From Piscicola geometra (Eukaryota > Annelida > Clitellata > Hirudinida > Piscicolidae), in assembly GCA_943735955.1 (NCBI GenBank), contig OX030955.1, positions 1,298,734-1,362,733 on the forward strand: a stretch of DNA of 64,000 bases, in the 5' to 3' direction. The notes under the pieces are model-generated. The model had not been told where the DNA came from, searched no databases, and was given only the letters and a program-made list of their open reading frames with translations. How positions within the stretch are numbered: position 1 is the stretch's first letter; the number at the start of each line of letters is the position of its first letter. This document shows, in pieces, positions 14,152 to 24,374 of this stretch. The translations under genes were made by a program, and so were the position numbers.

Positions 14152-16391
14152 CATCACCATCTCCTGGCTAACCTTCTTGTTGTCAGGATTCGAAATAATG
14201 CCTCTCTTGTCTATGCACAGTGACCTGCCTGACTGCTGTAATTATAATGATAATATTATTATTAATAATAATAAAAATAACAATAATGAAAAGAAAAAAA
14301 ATTAATAGGCGAAAATAATGCCAATAAAAAAATACATAAAAGTAGACCAACGTTTGCACTGGTAGACAGATTCTTGATGGCTTGTAAGAAACTGCCATCA
14401 TTATCATCATCCTCACCCTCATCATTATCACCAACACCACCCATTCTTGAATCTTTCTTTCTTACACTCCTACCACTTCCATAAACACCACCACCGCCAT
14501 AACTATAATCATCAACTCCCTCCTCCTCCTCCTCATCATCATCATCATATCCACCACCACCGGCCTCGGGGTTAAGGATGAGTGAGTGGTGGAGGTGGCC
14601 GTCGGAGGTGGCGACGACGAGGAGTGGTGGCGTGGTTGGCAAGTGCAGTAGGTGGCAAGCGTCGAGGCCGTAGTTGTCGTCGGCTGCAGGGTGCAAACGC
14701 ATCATGCCGTGGATGATGTGTCGGAAGGTGCTGTGGTCGTGGTGGGTGGTGTAAGTGGTCATGGTTGGTGGTGTAAGTGGTTGGTGGCTGGAATGACAAT
14801 GGAAAGTGCTATGGGGGTGTATTTCCAGCATTTATGAAGCAATTGAAGCAGCAGCATTAGGTGGCATGCGGTGGAATTATGGATGCATGCAAATTGGAAA
14901 CTGATCAAAGAATCCAACTTGACTCCATCGAAGACGACAGTGAGGTGCCCCACTTGACCATTGGCCATCAGAAGATACAAGTGCCATGCGGGCACCGAAA
15001 TGGTCGTGGTGGTCGTGGAAGAGTGCTTAGGGGTAGTCATGGTGGTGGTGGTGGTGGTAGAGAGGTTGAGTTTGGGAGTGGAAGTGGTTGAAAGATTGAG
15101 ACCAGTCTTGCGATTAGGCGTGTTTGTTTTATAGTTGGGCGTGGTGGCGGCGCTGGTGTTTTTATAATTGGACGCATTGGAGGTGGCGGCAGATGTTTTC
15201 ATCTCGAGCATCTCGCTGAAGTCAAACGCGACGAAGGCCTCGTCGAAGAGGCTTCCTGAGGAGAGGGGCACTGGAGAGAGGGGCTGCAGGTTGATGATGG
15301 TCAGCGCTTCCTGCGGGTGGTCTGTCGAGTAGATCCTGGTTGAAGAAAAAGAGGGAAATAGTGGTGATGATAATGATGATGAGATGATGATCAGTGTTGA
15401 AAAAAATAAAAAGCTTAGCTGCACCAGTTATTCCAAAGAAAAAAAAATATAGCAAGTTAGATGGTAAATTTCTACAATTTACTACATGCTAAATCAATAA
15501 ATTCATATGAAAGCTTTTAAAAGAAAAAGGTATAATACAAAAGTGAGATGAATAAATTGAAAACAAAATTAGATAAAATAAAAAGAAGAAGAATATGGAT
15601 GAAGGTAGGAGGAGAATGCACCTGATGAAGTTGTTGGAAGTAAGAATGAAGAGGACGTCTGGCGACGAGAAGCCCGGATGGAACTTCAGATGCAGCAAGG
15701 AGTGGCCAGACGTGACGAAGAAGTGCTCATCGATGCTCATGCAGCTGAGCAGTGGTGTTCAAAGAATAATGTTGTGGGGATGGTTTATAAGATCGAAATG
15801 GTTGTTTTGGAAAAGCAAAAATAAATGCATTGGTATTTTGAACTATTAAAAAGTGTAATATATACTTAAAATTGCACTTTTAATGCATTCGACGAAAGCA
15901 TTTGAAATGGCTAACCTGCACGAGATGCATGTCTCAGGATCGACCTTAGGTCTGTAGGTGGGCAAGGAAAGCACCTGCACTCCTCCACTGCCATAGAGGG
16001 CCAGGTTGTTGGAGGAAGGATTTGCCAGTAAAAGGTAGTCCACCTCGAAACGAGGAGGGTTGATCCAAGAAAGTTCCTGGCATGGTTTGAAGAGATTTTT
16101 GTTGTAATTATAAATGTTTATAATATAAACTTTATATTGATTAAAAACCTCATGCATATTAAGAAATATTTGCACCTGACAAAATTCTTTTTGAGAGTCA
16201 ACGAGGATGTTCTTCAGTTGGAAGCAGAGAAGTGTCTGTGAAGTTTCGTCCCACAAGAAGACATCTCCATTGCGGTAGGCCAGAATGTTGCGAGAAACTT
16301 TTTTCTTCTTTTTTTCAGAAAGTTTTAGCTTCAAACGTTTGAAAGCTTCATGGTTTTTGAACTTGTTAACCCATTCTAGCGATCCCACCAT
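10103..16391 (-). CDS. NUP88: Nuclear pore complex protein NUP88
   Basis: NUP88 sits on the cytoplasmic face of the nuclear pore and anchors NUP214. Exons: 16391-16176, 16076-15916, 15744-15622, 15335 to about 14935, about 14745 to about 14360, about 14220-14168, 13867-13726, 13373-13275, 13143-13065, 12890-12782, 12550-12393, 11856-11719, 11218-11072, 10840-10714, 10483-10350, 10157-10103. Apart from the fourth to sixth exons all phases fit. Matches to vertebrate NUP88 include RNGDVFLWDETSQTLL, NPPRFEVDYLLLANP, MRLHPAADDNYGLDAC, RYHCTHSTGLHSI, ECFGLLCRATQVFRTEYI and a C-terminal coiled-coil part ending GEEIASLIKELKKAQIL. The N-terminal part is the beta-propeller. Two segments are unlike vertebrates: a Ser/Thr/Asn-rich insert near 15000-15180 and a Gly/Asp/Glu-rich insert near 14400-14570. 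Acceptors of several exons lie beside triplet repeats. Confidence 0.92.
11545..11640 (-). mobile_element. SINE fragment related to the copy at 16616-16815
   Basis: On the minus strand, CCTAGGCTCGAGTGCAACC and then GATGCCCTAGTAGCCC match the B-box region and following bases of the element at 16616-16815 (CCTAGGTTCAAGTGCAACC, ATGCCCTAGTAACCC). The A-box half is not recognisable. It lies in a NUP88 intron. Confidence 0.55.
11690..11712. repeat. Homopolymer C run
   Basis: A run of about 16 C lies at 11695-11710, directly downstream (minus strand) of the NUP88 donor GTAGGT at 11718. Confidence 0.8.
11870..12162. repeat. GGAGGT-rich tract and 53-bp minisatellite
   Basis: A GTGGAGGAG-rich stretch leads into about three copies of a 53-bp unit containing GAGAAGAGGGTGGTTAAAGA and TTTGATTGAGTGAGGGG. 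It is located in a NUP88 intron. Confidence 0.85.
12640..12765. repeat. (GAT)n and AATAAT simple repeats
   Basis: Triplet-rich DNA with a run of about ten GAT near 12737-12766 occupies the NUP88 intron next to the donor at 12781. Minus-strand reading gives a poly-His shadow after the true exon. Confidence 0.8.
13176..13268. repeat. (CA)n-rich tract
   Basis: Imperfect ACACAC with interspersed AAACTC, CATACAC and CACGCAC, in the NUP88 intron between the exons ending 13275 and starting 13143. Confidence 0.9.
13542..13641. repeat. 19-bp minisatellite, five copies
   Basis: The unit GCATGTTCCCATTGAAGAA is repeated at 13542, 13561, 13580, 13599 and 13618, with a partial sixth copy. The copies differ only in the last five bases. 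It lies in the NUP88 intron between 13726 and 13373. Confidence 0.95.
13900..14165. repeat. (CAT)n tracts
   Basis: Two CATCAT runs (13907-13995 and 14100-14160) surround a non-repetitive A+T-rich part of the NUP88 intron upstream of exon 13867-13726. Confidence 0.9.
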
Positions 16392-16615
16392 TTTTGAAAA
16401 TATGTGCGGCTTTGTGAATTCGCTTTTAAACTCTATTGTAAAACTAAAACTGGAAGAACTTAATATTGGTACAGATCAGGCGCGTCACTTTACTGAATAA
16501 ACTTTATTAATATCTAATGAAATAAATGAAAAATTAGTTCAAAAATATAAAATAATTTAGGCTATAAAAAAACTTAAAACTTAAAATAGACTCGTTTCTC
16601 AAAAAGTCCAACACT

Positions 16616-16815
16616 TAATAATAATAATATTAATAATAAAATAATAATAATGACGAGCATTATTATAGTGGCGTATAACCCCAACGAGCTTCGAGACCTA
16701 TTAGGCTGCATATATTATATCTGGGTTACTAGGGCATTGGTTGCACTTGAACCTAGGATCTTACATTATTGGTCCAACCAAGAGTCGTTACCGACTCGGC
16801 TACCCGTTCACGAAT
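16616..16815 (-). mobile_element. tRNA-derived SINE with (TTA)n tail
   Basis: On the minus strand TAGCCGAGTCGG (16802-16791) fits a pol III A box and GGTTCAAGTGC (16753-16743) a B box, about 40 bases apart. The roughly 200-base element ends in ATTATTATTATTTTATTATT. A second piece of the same family is at 11545-11640. It lies upstream of NUP88 and is unlikely to be a functional tRNA because the stems do not pair well by eye. Confidence 0.6.
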
Positions 16816-16819
16816 ATGA

Positions 16820-18690
16820 AGTTTTTCCAACACTTCTTCATCTAGTAATGTGCAGTTCTTCTCTGGGGCATTTAAGCACTGTGCAAAAAGCTTTTGGAGG
16901 TTGAGAGCAGAGTCACTAGGTTTTTTGCAAACTCTTCAAGGTTTATTCTGTAGAGACCGTTTTTGGCAACTAGTTGCCGAGTAGGATAGATGATGAGAAA
17001 AAAGACAGATTGAATTGATTGATTGAAATTTGATTGGGGTGAGGAAGCAAACGTGTGTATCCTTTGTGGGTTGATAGAGGGGCAAGTTGCTTAGTAATTC
17101 AATCATGTTGTGATTCCTCTTGTACATTAGCACCAGTCGTGAGTCAGTACGAGGCGTTTGCAGAGATTTCCCTCCTAGCGCTGGTTGATCCGTAATCTCT
17201 TTGGACATCTTTGCAGGAACGGCGATCTGCTGCAAATTTTTTTTGGGAAGGGGGGGTTACTCAGAATGAGCGGTAATCCTGGAGGGGGGGGTCCTGGGCT
17301 TACTACCATTAAGGTGGACCCCAGGCCCCCCCAGGATCGTCGCCTATTTTCGTGTTGTTTCAAGTTTGATAATGTGTCGTGCTGTATACGGGTGGCGTGT
17401 TGTCAACGTGTTTTTCATGATTGGGCTGACAAGTTGCCTCAGGAAGGGTGAAGCAGCAGCAGTCGACCGAGGACCTCATCGCACTGGTTTTTCATTTCAG
17501 TCAGGAAACTGCTGATTTTATTCTCAAGAAGGCCAAACAATTATTGGTTTTCGAAAAACCTTTTTGTTATTTTTGTTCCAAAAGAGTTTTCCACGCAGCA
17601 TCACCCCTCAGTACTTTCCACTTGTGACGCTTGGCAACCAACGTCTCTCCATCTTGGACCCGTCCCTGGTCGCTACTTGATGGCTGTGAGGCTTGCCGAT
17701 CTTCTTGATTTTACTTACTCTTGATCCAGATTAATGGATTGTCGCGTCTATCAAAGTTTTACAAGAGTCGAACATGGTCTGATCACCGTTTTCTTACTTC
17801 CACAAGGGTGTTATCTGCGTATCTTTTTCAATTCTATTTTTGCTAAATTTATTTTCTCGATAAAATAAGATATTTCAAATGCATCTTCTTCATCCATATT
17901 CCTAGAAGCCTGGCGATTGAACCATTATCTGAGAAGAATTTGAAAACAGCTTTCTGAACTATTCGAAAAGACTTTCCATTAAAGTTTATGACATTGACAT
18001 TGGGGCACATGATGACACAACGTAAGATGACAGAATGCAATGAATCAATAATACAATTCGGAAGGTTGTATGGATGCGTGCATTGTTGAGGCTACAATGC
18101 AAGAGGGACGATGCCGCAGACCAAAGCATGAGACGATTACAATGAAGAAGCTTCTACCTGTCGACGCCACAAATAGAGGCAATTGTTTGCGCGTGAATGC
18201 GACTTTTCTGGTCTTTATGAAAACAAGAATTTATTGTTGAAAATCAATAAATATTCTTTATTTTGTATGTTTTTGGAAGTTTTAGGTGCCTTTCTGTGAA
18301 AAATGTAAAAAAACTATATATATATATATTTTATAGATTACGAAAAAATATTGAATTTAAAAAAAAGTAAAAATTAAAAATGCCTTTCAACAAACCGATA
18401 ATGGGTCTGAGTGATCTATCGGATATTCCCAAATGTTAATCTTTAAAAGAATTTCTTTAAAAAATCTGAATTTAAAAAATATAAATGATTAAAATATGTC
18501 AAAAGTAACTCAAAAATCTAAATCTGGTGATGAATTATGGATGGATGCCCAAGGGAAAATAATTGGAATCTGATACGTATAATTTGAAGCGAAGTCCTCG
18601 GAGCAGGAATAATGCCCTTCTCGCCCGATCGATGCCTGTTGATTGTTCAGCATGCCTTGTCAACCACTTCCTGGCACGCAATACCCCACT
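16820..18690. other. Intergenic DNA with mobile-element scraps
   Basis: This stretch has patches of balanced base composition (17040-17215, 17370-17700, 18060-18200) that look like decayed repeats rather than exons. I could not assign them to a family, and no gene is supported. Confidence 0.4.
17276..17337. other. G-rich imperfect hairpin
   Basis: ATCCTGGAGGGGGGGGTCCT on the left faces AGGCCCCCCCAGGAT on the right, around the loop CTTACTACCATTAAGG. The arms pair over more than 20 positions with small bulges. A further GGGAAGGGGGGG run lies 25 bases upstream. Confidence 0.6.
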
Positions 18691-18810
18691 ATCCATCTAA
18701 TTACAATTAAATCATTATCTATCCATCCAATTGCACTTAAATCACTATCTATCCATCTAATTACAATTAAATCCCTATCTATCCATCTAATTAAAATTAG
18801 ATAATTATCT
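18691..18810. repeat. Four exact-length 30-bp tandem repeats
   Basis: Units start at 18691, 18721, 18751 and 18781 with ATCCATCTAATTACAATTAA followed by ATCATTATCT-like ends. Each is exactly 30 bases with a few substitutions and no indels. Confidence 0.9.
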
Positions 18811-18962
18811 ATCTTTCCATCTAATCTAAAAGACTTTCACACTTTGCCGGTGAACTTGAGTTTTAACGATACACTTCCACGTGTCCTATTCGTATGTGAC
18901 TCTAATTGGGATGCCGAAATGCCGTCGAGTAGATTTGCAATCCCATGCATTGGTAGTTGAAG

Positions 18963-19169
18963 TCATGGGAAAAACCCGGAGTTCGTTGTCGGAATGTCTA
19001 CCAGATAGTCGGCAAAAGCCAACAAGCGGAATCTGGGTTCTCCCATGACTGTTGACCACACATCCTTCTTTCGGTCCATCTCCATGTTAATGTGGCTGCC
19101 TATAGAATCATAAGAATGTAAAGTTTCACCCATAAATTCACCTATGCATTCATCGCCGCATGAATGCAT
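18963..19169 (-). pseudogene. Possible decayed LINE reverse transcriptase fragment
   Basis: A 68-codon minus-strand frame contains RFRLLAFADYLVDIP. In non-LTR retrotransposon reverse transcriptases the catalytic box reads L-x-FADDLVLI; here the second Asp is Tyr. The rest of the frame (KKDVWSTVMGEP) has no clear match. The call rests on this one motif and is tentative. Confidence 0.3.
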
Positions 19170-19204
19170 GCTTGATGTTTATGTTCTTGAAAGACGTCTG
19201 CTTG

Positions 19205-19425
19205 GAAAGGTGGAAATGGATCGATAGTTGGATGAGTGAATGGGTGAGTCGAAGGAGTGAAAATATAGATGGATGGATGGATGAATGGGTGAGTGAAGGA
19301 ATGGATGAATAAACAGCTGAATGAATGGATAATAGGGTGTATGGATGAATGGGTGGATAATGAAATAAATAAATAAATGGCCAGGTGAATAGATGGATGA
19401 ATCAATGAATGAATACATTAATGAA
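19205..19425. repeat. Degenerate GGATGAAT tetranucleotide-like repeat
   Basis: Imperfect GATGGATG / GAATGGAT / GGGTGAGT blocks; a similar block lies at 19805-19925. Reverse-complemented, they resemble the CATC-rich unit of the large satellite at 24375-31122. Confidence 0.75.
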
Positions 19426-20238
19426 AATAATATGAAATAATCCATTTTATGTGTTTGCATGAGAACTTTAAAAATGTTAGAATAATTTAAAAAATAGAAA
19501 AATTAACAGTTAAAGAAATGCTGCAAAATAAAAAATTATTCATTAGCTTTTTTTTTAAAAATAATTTATCTTTATTATTACTATTTTGGGAAAAATTTCG
19601 TTCCTACAATTAATAAAAAACTTTGTAAAATAGGAAAGTATTAAAAATTCAAAGAGAAAGGGAAAAAATTAATTTTAAATATATTTTTTAAGTAAAAAAA
19701 AGCGAAATTGTTACAAGAATACTTCATAATTGCGAACATGAAAAATAAAATTATTCAACAAATTTCCGAAGATGTATATATTTTACGTAGGTTAGATAAT
19801 ATTTAGATGGCTGGTGATTAAGAAATGGATGAAAATGGATGGTGAATGGATGAAGAGTAAATAATGGATGAATTGAAGGTGAATAAAGAATGAATAAGGG
19901 AAGAATTTGGGATGAATGAGAGATGAATTGGTTGATTGTCTGGGTAGCGAGGGATGCCATTGCAGCTAATTGGGCATCACCAGCAGGCATTGTGAGCCTG
20001 TCGCAGCGGTCCTTTGTGAGCTCGTACAAACTTCACTGCTCCTTTCAGTGCTTCCATCAAGGCATGTATCATGTTCTCTTAATTGCCCGCGAGTTGTTTG
20101 CTTCTTTGTGGATATTCTCTGAAGCTAAACGTCAGGCAGATGATTATAAAATTATGCTTAGACTGTAATTGGCTGCAATTTAATCGACTGGTTTTTATGC
20201 AATGTAATGTGATGTTTTCAGTTTCGCACGCTTGACAG

Positions 20239-20327
20239 GAGATGATATCAAGCGACATTGAATCGTCTGCGCTCTCCGAATCAATAGAGGCTTTTTACGA
20301 TGGAAGTATGAAAGGAAAGTGTGACAG
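20239..20327 (+). CDS. Candidate isolated exon
   Basis: An 89-base open segment is bounded by CTTGACAG and AG|GTGTAAG. It would encode EMISSDIESSALSESIEAF then YDGSMKGKCD. The composition (acidic, Ser-rich, Phe-Tyr-Asp) loosely recalls the linker of oxysterol-binding-related proteins, but this is too weak for a name. A further in-phase acceptor exists at about 20720, and the frame stops soon after. Confidence 0.25.
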
Positions 20328-20935
20328 GTGTAAGTTTCAAATATAAACGGCAACTTTTAAGTTTGGAATTTTTTATTTGAAATGTGTAATTAGAACTTTT
20401 ACATCGCGTGCTTCCATATTCTCTACTCGAGAATGCATTAAATTCAAGATACAAGTTAACGAAAGAATTTTAACCCACGAATATATTCACAAACCCTTTA
20501 AAAGTAAAAAAATACGCTGAACTTTTATTTATTTAGAACTCTTCTGTTTTAGTTGATCAATTCTCACCCTTGCTTAATGTATAAAACTTATTTTTAATTT
20601 TAAAAATTTAATAATAACTTGAACCCATTTAAGAAAAAACGTTTTCCGAATAAAACAATGTCTGTTAGAAAATATTTTTAAAAGCACTTACCTATTTCAT
20701 TAGATAATTTGTTCATTCTAGAATGGCAAAACCACACAGCAATGTACCGAACGAGTCTATCCGAAACGATGTCTAGAGTACCTGACATATAGCCTGACAT
20801 ATGATATAGGTTCTTAGGGCTGAAGCATCCCAAACAACTTTCTAGTTGTTTTGTTGATCATTGAAACCACTTACAACTGACCTGGAACGATCTTAACTAT
20901 AACTACTAAGATGAAAGTCTCACAAAGTTTTCATT

Positions 20936-21120
20936 TCACAAACAAACTACAAAAACAACCGTTCTTACCCCAACAGCCATCACCACAAAAACCACCAAAA
21001 ATCCCACAACCACCACAACAACCACCACAACAACAATAACTACCACCACAACAACCACTTTAATAACCACCACAACAACCATTACAATTACCACAACAAT
21101 AACAACAACTACCACCACAA
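20936..21120. repeat. (ACC/AAC)n-rich tract
   Basis: CCACAACAACC-type triplets run across about 185 bases, with GTT/GTG on the other strand. The poly-Val frame there is an artefact. Confidence 0.9.
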
Positions 21121-21659
21121 CGGCAATCTATTCATTACAGCAGAAAGGCATGCATTGTGCTGCACTGGAGCTTTGAAGCGACCACACCGTTGCCATCGCG
21201 ACGTACCTGACATCGATCCAAGCCATCGTAGCACCTCGGAGAAGCAAGCCAGTGTGTGTACGAGGGTAGTAGGTTGAGAGATGGATGGGAGATGGATGGG
21301 AGATGCAAGATGCAAGTTGGGATGGGGTGGAGGTCATTAGGTTGTAGAGAGGCTTCGTAGAAGGAATTATGGGTAAAGTGAAATATGCTTGTAATGAGGG
21401 TTTGTAGAGGAGATGATGGGTGGAAAGAAAACAGGGTGCATGATGGGAGGTTGTGGTGGAGGCTGAAGTAGTGGTTTTCGCAGATGATCTGGTGAGATAC
21501 CCGCGAGAAAAGTAAGAAGGCTTCAGTGAGACCACCACCGCACCCACCACTCATGCTGCCTGCTTCTTGTTTGTGCGCATGCATCGATTGGTCGCCAGAA
21601 GATGCTTTGTGTGGAGCACTTGTTACATAATCGTTACAAAAACATCGACACAATGATGG

Positions 21660-22600
21660 TCTTTAGAAATGTTTTCAGAACTTTTAGAAAGATGCATGCT
21701 GCCATGTAAGGTGCTATCGATCGTTTGCTTTTTCGTCGTGAGCTTTATGAAGTTCCCGCATGAATTCATACAATTCCATTGGTTTAAGAATTAAACTTTA
21801 AGCTTTTTTAAAAACAGAATATAAAGATTTATTTGTCATTATAAAACAGTGTGTACGAAATGCACGCCAGTCAGCACTACCAAGCCCTTTATTATTTATG
21901 TAAACATTTTTTTAATGATGGACTAAAAACTTTTAAGCGTAGAATATTTTTTTAGAATTATTTTTTTGTATTCAAAAGACGATTACAAAGGTTGAAAGAG
22001 ACAATTATAAATGTTGGGAAAAATTAGAAAATTAAAATAAAAAAACTAATTTTTTTTTCTCGAAAAATACATTTTAAAACATTTTTTTTTCTTTGAAAGA
22101 ATGCTAGAACAAAAGAAAAAAGATGAAAAACCTACAATCAATACGCTATTCATAAATAAAGTTTTTATTCCAAAAAAATTTATAACTTTTTATATAAATG
22201 AAAACATTTATAAAATTAATTTTAAAATATTTAATCTTCATATTGGTATGATTTAACGTTGAATCATTTCGTTTAATGCTTAACGTTAACTTTCAACAAA
22301 CTGTTATGAGAAAATGTTTGAAAGGGCAAAATGCCTATATTGCTTGCTAGGACTTCCACGAATTGATGAAAGCAGAAAAAACATATGATGAAGCTGAAGG
22401 AAACACGAATGATTATGATTGAACTTATACGACGAGTGAGACACCGTGCAGTTTAATGCATGAGTGGAGTATTGACAATCTACAACGCTCGATGATGATG
22501 ATTAAACTGATGATGTGGATCGGGAGATGATAATACGAGAATTAAAAATATAATAATTTAAATTTTTTTAAATTTTCATCCGTTTTTATCATTCGTAATT
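21660..22600. other. A+T-rich intergenic DNA
   Basis: No coding exon, RNA gene or clear repeat is recognised. Confidence 0.5.
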
Positions 22601-22603
22601 ATA

Positions 22604-22740
22604 AAAAATGAGTTTAAAAACTTATAACAATTAATTTTAAAAATATTTTTTAAATGAGTTAAAAAACTTTCAAAAATTAATTTTAAAAATATTAAAAAAA
22701 TGAGTTAAAAAACTTATAACAATTAATTTTTAAAAATCAT
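22604..22740. repeat. A+T-rich tandem repeat, about 60 bp, two to three copies
   Basis: AAATGAGTTAAAAAACTT followed by an ACAATTAATTTTAAAAATAT-like block occurs in succession from 22604 to 22740 with small indels. Confidence 0.6.
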
Positions 22741-23927
22741 TTTTATTTTAAAGATATGGCGTGACACCCTCCAATAGAGATGCCTGATTGGCAACACCAG
22801 CAGACACGTTGTCCTTTAATTTATTCTTTCAAACATAATCCATAACTAACACTTTTTAATATATATTTAATAAAACGAGGCTTCCAGATGAAGAATGATT
22901 TATGCCTAGAAATAACTTTTAGCATGGAAAACTCGTTTATAATAGTTTTTGCTTTCAATTGGAAGATTCGAAGAATTGAAATAAAGCTACGCACATATTT
23001 GATTAAATGTGAAATTAATAACATTTTCACATTTTCAATACGCAATAGACGATGTACACGGCGCACTTTTCGCTCTCGGAAGTTGTCTCATTGTTTCAAA
23101 GCGTCTCTAAAATGTTTTAGTTTTCAAATTAATTTGATTTCATTAAAAAAATTAACTAAATTATCCAAATGTGAAAAAATAATTAAAATATTCATTTATT
23201 TATTTAGTTTCGTGTATTTCTTATGATAAATGCTTCTTTGACAAAGCCCTCATCTGCCTCGCTGGAACTCGCCACAAGCAATCAATAGACAGAAGAAAAA
23301 ACAAAGTATAAAATTACGTGAAACATACAAACATGATTCATGTTCGTTCAATGACAATGCTGTTTGGAAGCGAACACAATGGCAGTCTTTCGTTTTTGAA
23401 ACAAAAGATGATGCAAGTTGCAAAGCATTGGGTAACAACTTAGAATATCATTACCATGGAGGCTCTGAGACTTGAGCCAGAGGTGCTTGAAGTTTGAACT
23501 TTGCACAACACTCCCAAACGTTTGCCTCAAAGTTTCGAGCTTGCAATGCTCTCTCCAGGCTAAAATTGTGTGAAATCATCCAAAAGACACTCTATAAAAT
23601 TCCTTTCAGCCAACTCATCACACAAAATTGTATAACTTATTCATGCGAATAAAGGCAAACGGCTGCAGCTTTTGGTTCTTTACGACTTGGTGGCGCTTAT
23701 GGAGGCGATTAATGATGGTGGTTGTTGTGTGCATACAAACCTAGTGGAAAAAGAAAACAATGCGGTGTGTTTTTCTTTCTTATGAATTGTATATGAATAA
23801 GAGTTTAATGTTACGTATTGTGAAAATTTAATGTTATATTCTTGAATTGTTCTTTATATTATCCATTTATGAGCTCATTCTAAAGAAGTTGAAAAAATGG
23901 TTTTTACTATTTTAATCTAAAATGGAA

Positions 23928-24027
23928 GAAAATATATTATGAACAAGAGGCGTTATTTGAACTTTATTAACGAAAATATATTATGAACAAGAGGTGTTAT
24001 TTGAACTTTATTAACGAAAATATATTA
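23928..24027. repeat. 44-bp direct repeat, 2.3 copies
   Basis: GAAAATATATTATGAACAAG begins at 23928 and again at 23972, with a partial third start at 24016. The first two units differ by a single base (GAGGCG against GAGGTG). Confidence 0.9.
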
Positions 24028-24374
24028 ACTTAAAAATATAATAAGTTGAAAAAAAGTATAATTTTAAATAACTACATAATCTAAAAAGCTCAAATAATGA
24101 GAAAATTGATGAGACTTTACATGATAAATATTTTTTTGTTAAAGTTTGCCAGATAAATGGTGAAAGGAATGAACAACTACCTAATAATTAGAAGGGGGAA
24201 ATTGAATGAAAATTAAATTAAAATAATTTTCTTATAATTAAATGAGAAGTGAAACAAATGGAAAATTAAAAAGGCATATATTAGTTATAAAACGCATAAA
24301 AATTGTCCGTAAGTGGAGAATAACAGGTGAAACGACTTTTAAGGAAGAATCCACTGCTTTTATTGGAAGCCCCT

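Larger units (their letters stand above)
19930..21655. other. Intergenic DNA with a few exon-like patches
   Basis: Patches at 19940-20045, 20239-20327, 21130-21250 and 21490-21650 have higher G+C and open frames on one or both strands. Splice-like ends can be found (for example CGCGG|GTATCT on the minus strand near 21500), but no protein family could be recognised and the pieces do not form one consistent gene. Confidence 0.3.

Noticed and set aside
16791..16802. Functional tRNA gene
   Set aside because: A and B boxes are present, but the acceptor and anticodon stems do not pair convincingly, and a SINE-type tail follows.
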